The notes below the pieces were generated by a model. It did not search any database. It was not told the DNA's origin and worked only from the letters and a program-made list of their open reading frames with translations. This document shows, piece after piece, positions 7,423 to 16,019 of a stretch of 64,000 nucleotides of DNA. Within the stretch, counting starts at the first letter, position 1; the number at the start of each line of letters is the position of its first letter. The DNA is from Candidatus Methanarcanum hacksteinii (GTDB lineage Archaea; Thermoplasmatota; Thermoplasmata; Methanomassiliicoccales; Methanomethylophilaceae), in assembly GCA_006954405.1 (NCBI GenBank), contig LVVQ01000001.1, positions 806,001 to 870,000 of the forward strand, given 5' to 3'. The position numbers were made by a program, and so were the translations under genes.

Positions 7423-8050
7423 CTGGAAGGTTCGCTAGACTGCTTCATCTGGCCTTCCTTCTGTCTCCTGAAGAAGTACTTGTCAGACTCATCGAAAGGT
7501 CCGCTCATCACCAGGTCCTTGCTCTTCCTTGCGAATTATTTTGTCGATACCGCGAACGGTATGACGGATTCGAAATCCGACAATGTGGAGTGTCTCCTCA
7601 ACAGAATGTCCTCGCACTCCAGATACACCGAATGGGCGAAGTCGAAGTTATGCGCCAGGTCGAAGATTCGATTGTCCTGGATGTATCTCACGTAGCTTCC
7701 GATGGTGTCGTTGCTTCCCCCGTATGTTCTCAGCAGCCCTCATATTTTTTGCAGACTCTAATCTTGTATTGTCCGTGAATGCCGAGAGTGCGCATTCGAT
7801 TCCTTGCGACCCCTCTCGATTATCTCATGCGGAATTCTCAGAAAGACAGTCTTCGCCCAATTTCTTCTAACCTATGCATCGGCGTTTCCGAATGGAAATG
7901 ATCCCGCAAAGGGTGCTGGAATGCTATTGGAATGAGCTATCAGCCCCATCGATAAACCCTGTGACGATGCACCCCCATCATATTATGAAGATTGGATGAG
8001 AAAACCAAGACTTTATCATAGGCTTTTGGCATACGAACGATTCAGAGAGT
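7423..8050. other. Degraded accessory sequence upstream of the tetrapyrrole operon
   Basis: There is no intact gene. On the minus strand, 7536-7740 reads through about 65 codons (RTYGGSNDTIGSYVRYIQDN, then FDLAHNFDFAHSVYLECED) to a TAA at 7536-7538. It then resumes with FARKSKDLVMSGPFDESDKY up to about 7436, while a further fragment (AKTVFLRIPHEIIERGRKES) lies at about 7760-7860 in another frame. These look like pieces of one or two decayed genes; I do not recognise the family. The right end (8012-8020, CTTTATCAT) holds the probable operon TATA box. Confidence 0.45.
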
Positions 8051-8686
8051 ATGTGCATGAATCCTGTCAAGATGTCCCCCATCCTCCTGTCTCCAGGGAA
8101 TAGATTGGTAGTCGTTTTCGGTGGAGGGACTGTTGCTTTGAGGAAATGTCGTCATTTTGACGGTTTCAGGACAAGGGTCGTTTCTCCTGAGGTCCTTCCT
8201 GAGTTGGAAGAGCTGGCGGATGAGGTGATCCGTGTCGCCGTTGATCCTATTACGGTCAAGGAATATGTCGATGATGCGGATATCGTCGTTGCTGCAACAT
8301 CAAGTCATGAACTAAACGATTCGATAAGGGATGCTGCGATGTCCATGGGCATAATGACAAATTCCGCACACGGCGGAGGGGACGTACTCATCCCATCGAC
8401 GCTTCATCGCGACGGATTCACTGTAACAGTATCATCCGAGGGCAGAGTTCCTGCATTCCCGCCCTATGTCATATCCAAGATAGATATGTTCTTGGATGCA
8501 TCCTATGATGCGATGTTAGATCTTCTTGTCGATCTGAGGGCAATCATACGCGATCGCATTCCAACTCAACCGGCAAGGGCCGAGTTCCTCGCAGGGGTTT
8601 TGGCGGATGACAGGATATGGAAAAGACTATCAGAGGGTGACCGTGACGGAGCATTCTCAATCTCAATGGAGCGGATGCCCGAATGA
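8051..8686 (+). CDS. Precorrin-2 dehydrogenase (siroheme synthase N-terminal domain type)
   Basis: A 211-residue NAD-dependent enzyme that oxidises precorrin-2 to sirohydrochlorin, the precursor of F430, corrinoids and siroheme. The N-terminus shows the Rossmann motif VVVFGGGTVALRKCRHFDGF of the CysG-N/Met8 family, followed by ADIVVAATSSHELN and the conserved FTVTVSSEGRVPAFPPYVIS. It lacks the C-terminal methyltransferase domain of CysG; that function is a separate gene in the same operon at 13037. It is first of seven co-oriented genes, with a TATA-like element about 30-40 nt upstream. A second ATG at 8057 is equally possible. Its stop overlaps hemA by ATGA. Confidence 0.9.
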   Translation: MCMNPVKMSPILLSPGNRLVVVFGGGTVALRKCRHFDGFRTRVVSPEVLPELEELADEVIRVAVDPITVKEYVDDADIVVAATSSHELNDSIRDAAMSMGIMTNSAHGGGDVLIPSTLHRDGFTVTVSSEGRVPAFPPYVISKIDMFLDASYDAMLDLLVDLRAIIRDRIPTQPARAEFLAGVLADDRIWKRLSEGDRDGAFSISMERMPE

Positions 8687-9924
8687 TAGTAAGTCTTCAT
8701 GTCACCCATTCTTCTGCTGGAGGGACGGAGGGACTCAATGACGTCGTACCCCTTCTAGAGACTGAGATCGGCAAACGTATCTCTGGGGTCCGTAGCATAT
8801 CCGAGTATGTCATAATCAGGACATGCAACCGTTTTGAGGTGTATGCTGCGACCAGGGATAACCGTGCTGTGTCGGAATATTTCCAAAGTACGATAAAGAC
8901 CATTGTCCCGTCCTCCAACATAGCGTATGTCCTGGAGGATCGTGATTGCATACGTCATCTCTTCAGGGTCGTATGCGGATTGGATTCGTTGATCGTCGGC
9001 GAGGATCAGATTCAACATCAGATGAGGGAATCATATGCGAAAGCGAAGGAGGGCGGTCACGTTGGACCAATGCTATCCAAGCTCTTCGATAAGGCCATGG
9101 TTGTCGGAAAGAGGGTCCGTTCGGAGACCGCATTGAACAAGGGTGCGGTTTCTGTAGGTTCCGCATCCGTGGAACTCGCCGAGGAACGTATAGGCGATCT
9201 CTTCGGCAAGGTGATCACGATACTTGGGGCAGGAGATATAGCCTCCGTCATATCCAAGAATCTGATCGGAAAGAATGTGGGAACGGTGATCGTTTCCAAC
9301 AGGACATACAGTCGTGCCATAGAGTTGGCTGATGAACTTGGGGGACAGGCAGTGAGCATGGCCCGTCTCACCGAGGCTGTGGCCGAATCCGATCTAATCC
9401 TCGTGGCGACCGGTGCCCCGCACTATGTGCTGAAATACGAACATGTGTCCAATGCAATGGCGATGCGCCCGGATCGTAAACTTTTGATCATAGATGTATC
9501 CGTTCCCAGGAACACGGATCCGAGTGTTACGGATATCCCTAATGTGGAGTTCGATAGCATGGATTCCCTGCGTACGATCGCCATGAGGAATGTCGAACGT
9601 AGGAAGAATGAGATCTCCAGAGCTGAGAAGATCATAGCAGAGGAGCTAGCCTGTCTTGCGAACGAGCAGAAGGAGCAGTATGCTAACGATTTGATCCGCA
9701 GGCTCAGCATAAAGCTTACTGAGATAAGGGAACATGAACTGGAGACAGCAATGGCCCGTTCCAAGAAGGATTGTAAGGCCGAAGTCCTGGATGATCTTTC
9801 CAGGGCACTTTTGAACAAATTCACCGCCGAACTCTACAAGAATATGAGGGAGGCATCCCGCGACGGTCGTACCGATATCTGCGAGGCCGCAGCGGAACTC
9901 TTCGGATTGAGGGATGAACAATGA
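8683..9924 (+). CDS. hemA: Glutamyl-tRNA reductase
   Basis: A 413-residue enzyme that reduces glutamyl-tRNA(Glu) to glutamate-1-semialdehyde with NADPH, the first committed step of C5 tetrapyrrole synthesis. Catalytic Cys48 lies in IIRTCNRFEVYA. The central segment GLDSLIVGEDQIQHQMRESY is the family signature, the NADPH domain has ILGAGDIASVISKNLIG, and the C-terminal helical dimerisation domain starts near residue 300. It overlaps both neighbours by 4 nt, and with hemB and hemL it makes the 5-aminolevulinate to porphobilinogen block of the operon. Confidence 0.97.
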   Translation: MIVSLHVTHSSAGGTEGLNDVVPLLETEIGKRISGVRSISEYVIIRTCNRFEVYAATRDNRAVSEYFQSTIKTIVPSSNIAYVLEDRDCIRHLFRVVCGLDSLIVGEDQIQHQMRESYAKAKEGGHVGPMLSKLFDKAMVVGKRVRSETALNKGAVSVGSASVELAEERIGDLFGKVITILGAGDIASVISKNLIGKNVGTVIVSNRTYSRAIELADELGGQAVSMARLTEAVAESDLILVATGAPHYVLKYEHVSNAMAMRPDRKLLIIDVSVPRNTDPSVTDIPNVEFDSMDSLRTIAMRNVERRKNEISRAEKIIAEELACLANEQKEQYANDLIRRLSIKLTEIREHELETAMARSKKDCKAEVLDDLSRALLNKFTAELYKNMREASRDGRTDICEAAAELFGLRDEQ

Positions 9925-10892
9925 TGATATACCCAGATGTACGCCTGAGAAGGCTCAGACAGAGTGAGAGAATGAGGAACCTCGTCGCTGAGACGAGGCT
10001 TCATCCGGACCAGTTCGTGCTTCCGATGTTCTTTGACGCGAACATATCCGAGACTAAGACAACGGCATCCATGCCTGGTGTCCCTACGCATCCGTTGAAA
10101 GGATATGATGCGATCGCATCAGGCATACAGGACAGTGGAGTGAATTCCGTCCTGGTGTTCGGTATCCCCACCCACAAGGATGCTGTCGGTTCTGGTGCAT
10201 ATGAGAAGGAGGGTGTCGTCCAGAAGGCTATCGAGGGTCTGAAGGAGAATTCGGACCTCATGGTGATCGCTGACCTATGTCTTTGCGAGTACACGGATCA
10301 CGGCCACTGTGGCGTCCTGGATGCAGATGGATGCGTCGTCAATGATGATACGATCGAACTCTACGGCAAGACTGCTGTCTCCCAGGCGGAGGCAGGTGCC
10401 GACATAATCGCTCCCAGCGGCATGATGGATGGGCAGATCGCTGCCATCAGGATGGCGTTAGACGATGCAGGATTCAAGAATGTCCCTATAATGGCATACA
10501 GTGCGAAGTTCTACAGTGCATATTATGGTCCGTTCAGAGATGTGGCCGAATCCGCACCAGGAAAGGGTAACCGTGCTGGATATCAGATGCAGTGCGGGAA
10601 CAGGCTCGAGGCTATGCGTGAGATCGAGATGGATGTCGCCGAAGGCGCAGACATGATCATGGTCAAACCAGCAGGCCCGTACTTGGATATAATTCGTGAG
10701 GCAAGGGATAGGTTCGACCTTCCCTTGGCAGCCTATCAGGTGTCTGGAGAATATGCGATGATAAAATCAGCTGCGGCGAACGGATGGATAGATGGAGAGA
10801 GGGTCATGATGGAATCCCTCCTCGGAATAAAGCGTGCAGGAGCGGATATGATCATCACATATTTCGCAGAGGAAGCCGCAAGGATGTTGTGA
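9921..10892 (+). CDS. hemB: Porphobilinogen synthase (5-aminolevulinate dehydratase)
   Basis: A 323-residue enzyme that condenses two 5-aminolevulinate molecules to porphobilinogen. The two Schiff-base lysines are visible: Lys196 in MAYSAKFYSAYYGPFRDVAE and Lys249 in MIMVKPAGPYLDI. A zinc site of three cysteines is present (C120, C122, C130 in DLCLCEYTDHGHCG), so this is a zinc-dependent form. Its length is standard. Two ATG codons stand in tandem at 9921 and 9924; the first overlaps the hemA stop. hemL follows after a 4-nt gap, the only junction in this operon without overlap. Confidence 0.97.
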   Translation: MMIYPDVRLRRLRQSERMRNLVAETRLHPDQFVLPMFFDANISETKTTASMPGVPTHPLKGYDAIASGIQDSGVNSVLVFGIPTHKDAVGSGAYEKEGVVQKAIEGLKENSDLMVIADLCLCEYTDHGHCGVLDADGCVVNDDTIELYGKTAVSQAEAGADIIAPSGMMDGQIAAIRMALDDAGFKNVPIMAYSAKFYSAYYGPFRDVAESAPGKGNRAGYQMQCGNRLEAMREIEMDVAEGADMIMVKPAGPYLDIIREARDRFDLPLAAYQVSGEYAMIKSAAANGWIDGERVMMESLLGIKRAGADMIITYFAEEAARML

Positions 10893-10896
10893 TAAC

Positions 10897-12168
10897 ATGG
10901 ATCGCTCACAAGAACTCTACAAAGAATCATCAAAACTATCCCCAGGGGGTGTTTCCAGTCCGGTCAGGGCTTTCAAGCCATACCCCCTGTTCATAAAGGA
11001 GGCCAATGGCCCTCGCATAACAGATGCCGATGGTAAGACCTACATCGACCTGTGCATGGCATACGGGCCGTTCATCGCAGGACATGCGAATCCAATTGTG
11101 ATCAAAGCAGCATCCGAGCAACTCTCAAGGGGAACCGTCTTCGGAGCACCTTCCGAACAGGAGTTAGCGTTGATCGAGAGGATACACTCCGAGGTCCCTT
11201 CAGCGGAGATGGTCAGATTGGCCTGCTCCGGGACAGAGGCCACAATGCATGCAATACGCACCGCAAGGGGTTTCACTGGAAAGGATGGGATCGTGAAGAT
11301 GAACGGAGGTTTCCACGGAGCCCATGATTCCGTCCTCGTGAAGGCGGGAAGCGGATCTGCGGATGGAGTCCCTTCATCCAAAGGTGTCCCTGCTGATATC
11401 GCTAAGCATACGCACGTCGTCGAGTACAACGATGCACAGGCTATGTCGGACCTTTTGGAGAAGAGGGACGACATAGCATGCGTCATAATGGAACCTGTTC
11501 TCGGTAACGTAGGCCTCGTAATCCCTTCCAAAGGTTATCTTGATGAAGTGAGGAAGATCACATCCGAGAATGATGTCGTATTGATCTTCGATGAGGTCAT
11601 CATGGGATTCAGGGCATCATCTGGAGGGGCTCAGAAGCTCTACGGTGTAACGCCGGATATGACCACCATGGCCAAGATCATCGGCGGAGGATTCGCCGGT
11701 GGTGCGTTCATGGGTAAGGAGGAGATAATGTCCAATGTCGCTCCTCAAGGTCCAGTGTATGCCGCAGGTACTTTCGCAGGTAACCCCGTATCCGCAGCAG
11801 CAGGTCTCGCTCAGATAGATCTGATGTGCTCTGATGATAATTATGCTAAGATCCAAAGGAGGACAGAGACACTCGTCTCATCGATAAGGGAATCCATGGA
11901 GGATTCTGGCATCTCGGGATGCGTCAATACGCTAGCATCCATGTTCGCAGTGTATTTCGGCCCGGAACAGGTGACTAACGGTACTCAAGCGGAGTCTGCC
12001 GATCGCATGATGTTCGACAGGATGTTCAGATACATGCTAGAACATGGCGTATATCTTCCGCCGTCCGCGTTGGAGGTGGATTTCATGTCGTTAGCACATG
12101 ATGATGAAACCGTATCGAAGTTGTCGGAGGCGTTCAAAGGATTCTTCTCCGAGGTGAAGCGTGGATGA
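10897..12168 (+). CDS. hemL: Glutamate-1-semialdehyde 2,1-aminomutase
   Basis: A 423-residue PLP enzyme of aminotransferase class III that moves the amino group of glutamate-1-semialdehyde to give 5-aminolevulinate. It starts MDRSQELYKESSKLSPGGVS, typical of GSA aminotransferases. The cofactor-binding Lys260 lies in MAKIIGGGFAGGAF and the PLP-binding Asp in VLIFDEVIMGFR. The most usual sequence after the lysine is GGGLPVGA; FAGGA is a mild change at a conserved loop. It stands between hemB (4-nt gap) and hemC (ATGA overlap). Confidence 0.97.
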   Translation: MDRSQELYKESSKLSPGGVSSPVRAFKPYPLFIKEANGPRITDADGKTYIDLCMAYGPFIAGHANPIVIKAASEQLSRGTVFGAPSEQELALIERIHSEVPSAEMVRLACSGTEATMHAIRTARGFTGKDGIVKMNGGFHGAHDSVLVKAGSGSADGVPSSKGVPADIAKHTHVVEYNDAQAMSDLLEKRDDIACVIMEPVLGNVGLVIPSKGYLDEVRKITSENDVVLIFDEVIMGFRASSGGAQKLYGVTPDMTTMAKIIGGGFAGGAFMGKEEIMSNVAPQGPVYAAGTFAGNPVSAAAGLAQIDLMCSDDNYAKIQRRTETLVSSIRESMEDSGISGCVNTLASMFAVYFGPEQVTNGTQAESADRMMFDRMFRYMLEHGVYLPPSALEVDFMSLAHDDETVSKLSEAFKGFFSEVKRG

Positions 12169-13040
12169 GAATAGGTACGCGCGAGAGTAAGCTCGCTATG
12201 CGTCAGACCGAGATTTTCTGCGAAAGGATGGCCGAGGTCGAACCAGGTACCGAATGTGAGATCGTCGGTATGAAGTCATTGGGGGATATCGATCTCAAGT
12301 CGCCACTCAATCAGATGTCGGCTACAGGGGCCTTCGTTCGTGAGCTCGATGATGCGATATTGAGAGGAGACATAGATTGTTCCGTCAATTCGCTCAAGGA
12401 TATACCGATCGATGTCGATAAGGATCTGAGGATAGTGGCCATGTTCCCGAGGGACGCTCCCGAGGATGTCATCCTCCCATGTCCATTGGAGGATCTTCCC
12501 AAGGGTGCAAGGGTCGGTACGTCGTCCGTAAGGAGAGTGGAGATGCTCAAGGAGATCCGTCCTGATTTGGAGATCCTATCGCTCAGAGGTAACATCCATA
12601 CGCGTTTGGATAGATTGGATAAAGGGGATTTCGACGCCATCATCTTGGCCAAGGCAGGTCTCGATCGCATGGGCATAGAGAGGCCGATGGCGATCCTCGA
12701 CAAGGATAGATTCATTCCAGCGCCCGCACAGGGTGTCATCGCTGTTGAATGCAGGGCTGACGATGATGTCACAACAGCATCTGTGCGTAAATTGGACGAT
12801 CGCACCACACGTATCGCAGTGAGTGCGGAAAGAGGGATAATGAAATTGATGGGAGCGGGTTGCTCCTCGCCTGTGGGGATACATGCGGAGGTGATCGGAT
12901 CAGAGGTCCGTATCGTCGCCGTGTCCTATGGGTACTTGGAGACACCTAGGAGAGTGGAGAAGATGCTCCCGATCGATCATACGGTCGATGATCTTCTCGA
13001 TATCGCGGAATATCTTACAGGAAAGAGGGATACGATATGA
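12165..13040 (+). CDS. hemC: Hydroxymethylbilane synthase (porphobilinogen deaminase)
   Basis: A 291-residue enzyme that polymerises four porphobilinogen units into hydroxymethylbilane. It starts MRIGTRESKLAMRQTE, has the substrate-binding KDIPIDVD and the arginine-rich SLRGNIHTRLDRLDKGDFDA segments, and the dipyrromethane cofactor cysteine is Cys233 in LMGAGCSSPVGIHA. Its length is slightly below the bacterial ~310, as is common for archaeal forms. The start ATG overlaps the hemL stop, and the stop overlaps the SUMT start. Confidence 0.96.
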   Translation: MRIGTRESKLAMRQTEIFCERMAEVEPGTECEIVGMKSLGDIDLKSPLNQMSATGAFVRELDDAILRGDIDCSVNSLKDIPIDVDKDLRIVAMFPRDAPEDVILPCPLEDLPKGARVGTSSVRRVEMLKEIRPDLEILSLRGNIHTRLDRLDKGDFDAIILAKAGLDRMGIERPMAILDKDRFIPAPAQGVIAVECRADDDVTTASVRKLDDRTTRIAVSAERGIMKLMGAGCSSPVGIHAEVIGSEVRIVAVSYGYLETPRRVEKMLPIDHTVDDLLDIAEYLTGKRDTI

Positions 13041-13780
13041 CAGGAAAGGTTTACCTCGTTGGTGCCGGCCCAGGAGATCCGGGGTTGTTCACGATCAAAG
13101 GGCTTGAACTCCTAAGGTCAGCGGATGTGGTGATGTATGATGCATTGGCGAATCCGGAATTGCTCAAAGAATGCAGGCTGGATGCTGAGCTCATAGACGC
13201 AGGGAAGAGGGCCAGGGACCATCATCTCAGTCAATGGCAGACTAATCAGATGCTTGTGGAGAAGGCTGCCGAGGGAAAGATCGTCGTGCGTCTGAAAGGA
13301 GGGGATCCATTCCTGTTCGGTCGCGGTGCTGAGGAAGCTGAGGAGCTCAGGAAGGCAGGGGCAGAGGTACATGTGGTCCCCGGAGTGTCATCATCCATAT
13401 CAGTGCCAGAACTCGCAGGAATACCTGTGACACACAGGGATTATGCATCGCTCGTCACATTCATAACAGGTCATGAGAAGGCCGATCGTGAGACCGATAG
13501 GATCGATTGGAGGTCATTGGTCTCCGGTCACGGGACATTGGTCATCATGATGGGATTGGGCAATGCTAAACACATATCCGAGGAACTCATCGCAGGCGGC
13601 ATGTCCGCTGATATGCCTGCAGCGATCATATCCAAAGGATCCACGCCCGACCAGAAGGTAGTCGTCACAAAGGTCTCCGAGTTGGCTTCATCCATAGCGG
13701 ATAACTCCATCGAACCTCCCGGGATAATCGTCGTAGGCGAGGTTGCCAAGATGCGCGATATACTGGGGGACATGGCATGA
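13037..13780 (+). CDS. cobA: Uroporphyrinogen-III C-methyltransferase (SUMT)
   Basis: A 247-residue tetrapyrrole methylase that adds two methyl groups from S-adenosylmethionine to uroporphyrinogen III to give precorrin-2. The signature VYLVGAGPGDPGLFTIKGLE is at the N-terminus, followed by VVRLKGGDPFLFGRGAEEAE and VVPGVSSSISVPELAGIPVT, all standard SUMT boxes. This is the stand-alone type without a dehydrogenase domain; that activity is encoded by the first gene of the operon. Overlaps of 4 nt join it to hemC and hemD. The symbol cobA (also sumT) follows common usage for this activity. Confidence 0.95.
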   Translation: MTGKVYLVGAGPGDPGLFTIKGLELLRSADVVMYDALANPELLKECRLDAELIDAGKRARDHHLSQWQTNQMLVEKAAEGKIVVRLKGGDPFLFGRGAEEAEELRKAGAEVHVVPGVSSSISVPELAGIPVTHRDYASLVTFITGHEKADRETDRIDWRSLVSGHGTLVIMMGLGNAKHISEELIAGGMSADMPAAIISKGSTPDQKVVVTKVSELASSIADNSIEPPGIIVVGEVAKMRDILGDMA

Positions 13781-14538
13781 CTGTGATAGGGTTCACGAGA
13801 CCGAAGGACAGGATCAAGGATTCGGTCAAAGAGGCTGAAGATATGGGGTTCACTGTCATGGCGGCTCCGTCATTGGAGATCTTCACAGGGGATGATGAGG
13901 AGTTCGATAAACTCACTTCCTCACTTATCCCCGGATGTATCGTGATCTTTGGATCGTCGACCGCTGTGGAGCAATGTCAGAAGCGTTTCGGGGATTCTTT
14001 GAAAGGTATGTTCGATGGCATGCGCATGGTATCGATCGGTCCTGCTACCACCAAGAAGTTGGAATCGGTAGGACTCAAAGTGGATTCCGTTCCTGATGAT
14101 TACTCTTCATACGGTCTTGTTGACCTGTTGAAGGATGATGTATCGGGTAAGAGGGTCGTTGTCATCCGCTCGGATAGTGGTTCCGATGTACTTTCGGATG
14201 GTCTCATCGAAGCAGGTGCGGACCTTGTCTCCGTTGCTGTTTACAAATTGAAGGAGGTCGGCATGTGTCCGGATATCCTCAACATGTATGTCTCGATAAA
14301 GGAGGCTCGTATCGATGCGATGGCATTCACATCGCCGAAATCCGCCAGTTCGTTCATCGGAGGGCTGGAGGAACACTTCGGCAAGGAACAGGGAGATAAG
14401 TATCTCAAGCAAGTTCGTATCGCTGCGATCGGCAGACCGACAGCAGAGATGTTGGAATCGCTTGGATTCAAACCCGATATAGTCCCTGCCGAGACCACAT
14501 TTCATGATATGCTCCAGGCGATAAAGGATGCTTTCTAA
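13777..14538 (+). CDS. hemD: Uroporphyrinogen-III synthase
   Basis: A 253-residue enzyme that closes hydroxymethylbilane to uroporphyrinogen III with inversion of ring D. The family is poorly conserved. Support comes from the TVIGFTRPKDRIKDSVKEAE start, the two alternating Rossmann-like halves, the FTSPKSASSFIGGLEEHFGK segment that fits the domain linker motif, and the C-terminal RIAAIGRPTAEMLESLGFKP. It is the last gene of the seven-gene operon and is followed directly by a strong terminator. Position in the pathway operon, which otherwise lacks this step, makes the call firm. Confidence 0.92.
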   Translation: MTVIGFTRPKDRIKDSVKEAEDMGFTVMAAPSLEIFTGDDEEFDKLTSSLIPGCIVIFGSSTAVEQCQKRFGDSLKGMFDGMRMVSIGPATTKKLESVGLKVDSVPDDYSSYGLVDLLKDDVSGKRVVVIRSDSGSDVLSDGLIEAGADLVSVAVYKLKEVGMCPDILNMYVSIKEARIDAMAFTSPKSASSFIGGLEEHFGKEQGDKYLKQVRIAAIGRPTAEMLESLGFKPDIVPAETTFHDMLQAIKDAF

Positions 14539-14546
14539 ACATCTCA

Positions 14547-14570
14547 GGTCCCCTCGGGGACCATTTTGTT
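14547..14570 (+). terminator. Terminator of the tetrapyrrole operon
   Basis: GGTCCCC (14547-14553) pairs with GGGGACC (14556-14562), followed by ATTTTGTTT, 9 nt after the hemD stop. Confidence 0.7.
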
Positions 14571-14581
14571 TAAATTGATTT

Positions 14582-14628
14582 ATAAAAAGTGTATTCTAAT
14601 TACATTTTTTATTAATAAAAAGTGTATT
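14582..14628 (+). promoter_or_regulatory. Twin 14-bp direct repeats before the DUF4143 ATPase
   Basis: ATAAAAAGTGTATT occurs at 14582-14595 and again, identical, at 14615-14628, with centres 33 bp apart (about three helical turns). It lies 40-85 nt upstream of the ATG at 14667, in an AT-rich stretch. This is a plausible operator pair, possibly overlapping the core promoter. Confidence 0.5.
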
Positions 14629-14666
14629 AGGATGACATTAAATATCATTAAAGACGTCATCTCTTC

Positions 14667-16019
14667 ATGCAGAGGAAGATAAGCGCCCTGATGAAGGAAT
14701 GGAAGGATTCTGATGACAGAAAACCATTGATGATCATGGGCCCTAGACAGGTCGGTAAGACATACTCTGCCATACAGTTCGCTAGAGAGAACTACAGTCA
14801 TTACGTCCTGTTCAATTTCCAGGAGTCAATCAAGCTCCACAGGATATTCGAAGGGGATCTTGATCCTCATGTGCTTTTGAAGGAACTTTCAGCCTATTCG
14901 CAGGAGACGATAAATGAAGATACGCTCATCATTTTCGATGAGATACAGGAATGCAATCGTGCTGTAACATCCTTGAAGTATTTCAGAGAGGATATGCCGG
15001 AACAGCCAATAATCACGACTGGAAGTCTTTTAGGGTTGATAACAGGAGATTCTGAACAGAGTGATGGGACCATCGCCAAACGTTCATTCCCTGTCGGGAT
15101 GGTGAAACAGATCCAAATGCATCCGATGGATCTTGAGGAATATGCATGGGCCACAGGCAGGAAGACACTCTCCGATTCTATCCGTGAGCATTTCAATGAT
15201 ATGTCTGAGATGCCATTGCACGATTCCGCAATGGGGATGTATCGCGAATATCTCGCTGTCGGAGGAATGCCTGAGGTCGTGTCATCATTTGTGGATACGA
15301 AGGATCCCAACACGGTCATGATCATGCAAAAGGGACTCAACGACAGCATGATCGGTGATATCTTGAAGCATGCAGGTTCCACAGATGCCGTTGTAAGAAC
15401 ACTCCGTACATGGAATAGCATGACGTCTCAGCTGATGAAGGACAATCTGAAATTCCAATACAACAAGATAATCAAAGGAGGGCGTTCTTCCCAATACTCT
15501 ACTTCTGTGGATTGGTTGGTGGCTGCCAGGATGGTCAACCGCATAGATATGGTGACCGAACCCACAATCCCATTGTCTGGATTTGTTGATGTTTCTTCAT
15601 TCAGACTATTCGTGGCAGATGTGGGGATGCTCTGTTCCAAGGCCGAGGTACCCTTTAAGAGTGTGGACTCAGGCACGGCAGGGGATAGATTTAGAGGGGT
15701 CATGGCAGAGAACTATGTTGCGCAATCCCTCGTAGCCAACGATCTGAAAGCATATTATTGGAATCCCGATCAGAATACCGAAGTCGATTTCATCATACAG
15801 GACGCTGATGGAGAAGCGGTTCCGATAGAGGTGAAATCAGGGGATCGTACGGATTCTAAGAGTTTGAATAAGTTACGTAAAAGATATTCCCCTAGATCAT
15901 CCATCAGGATCTCATCCAAGAACTACGGATACGAGGACGGTCTTTACAGCCTGCCATTGTATGCAGCATTCTGTATAGATGGAGGGTGGGCTACAAAGGT
16001 CAGAGAAGACGATGATTAG
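14667..16019 (+). CDS. AAA-family ATPase with C-terminal DUF4143
   Basis: A 450-residue protein with an N-terminal AAA_14 ATPase and a C-terminal DUF4143 nuclease-like domain. Walker A is GPRQVGKT (residues 25-32) and Walker B LIIFDEIQE (87-95). The C-terminal part contains the family box FRGVMAENYVAQSLVAND ... YYWNPDQNTEVDFIIQ ... VPIEVKSGD, the E-x-D-F ... E-V-K arrangement of PD-(D/E)xK-like folds. Members are widespread in archaea and anaerobes, often in many copies; their role is not known. It is a single gene with a repeated element in its promoter and an amber stop. It lies in an accessory segment. Confidence 0.88.
   Translation: MQRKISALMKEWKDSDDRKPLMIMGPRQVGKTYSAIQFARENYSHYVLFNFQESIKLHRIFEGDLDPHVLLKELSAYSQETINEDTLIIFDEIQECNRAVTSLKYFREDMPEQPIITTGSLLGLITGDSEQSDGTIAKRSFPVGMVKQIQMHPMDLEEYAWATGRKTLSDSIREHFNDMSEMPLHDSAMGMYREYLAVGGMPEVVSSFVDTKDPNTVMIMQKGLNDSMIGDILKHAGSTDAVVRTLRTWNSMTSQLMKDNLKFQYNKIIKGGRSSQYSTSVDWLVAARMVNRIDMVTEPTIPLSGFVDVSSFRLFVADVGMLCSKAEVPFKSVDSGTAGDRFRGVMAENYVAQSLVANDLKAYYWNPDQNTEVDFIIQDADGEAVPIEVKSGDRTDSKSLNKLRKRYSPRSSIRISSKNYGYEDGLYSLPLYAAFCIDGGWATKVREDDD

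Noticed and set aside
7318..7695. Plus-strand ORF of 125 codons
   Set aside because: It lies antisense to the PIN gene start and the decayed minus-strand frame, has no family features, and its composition is that of a shadow frame.
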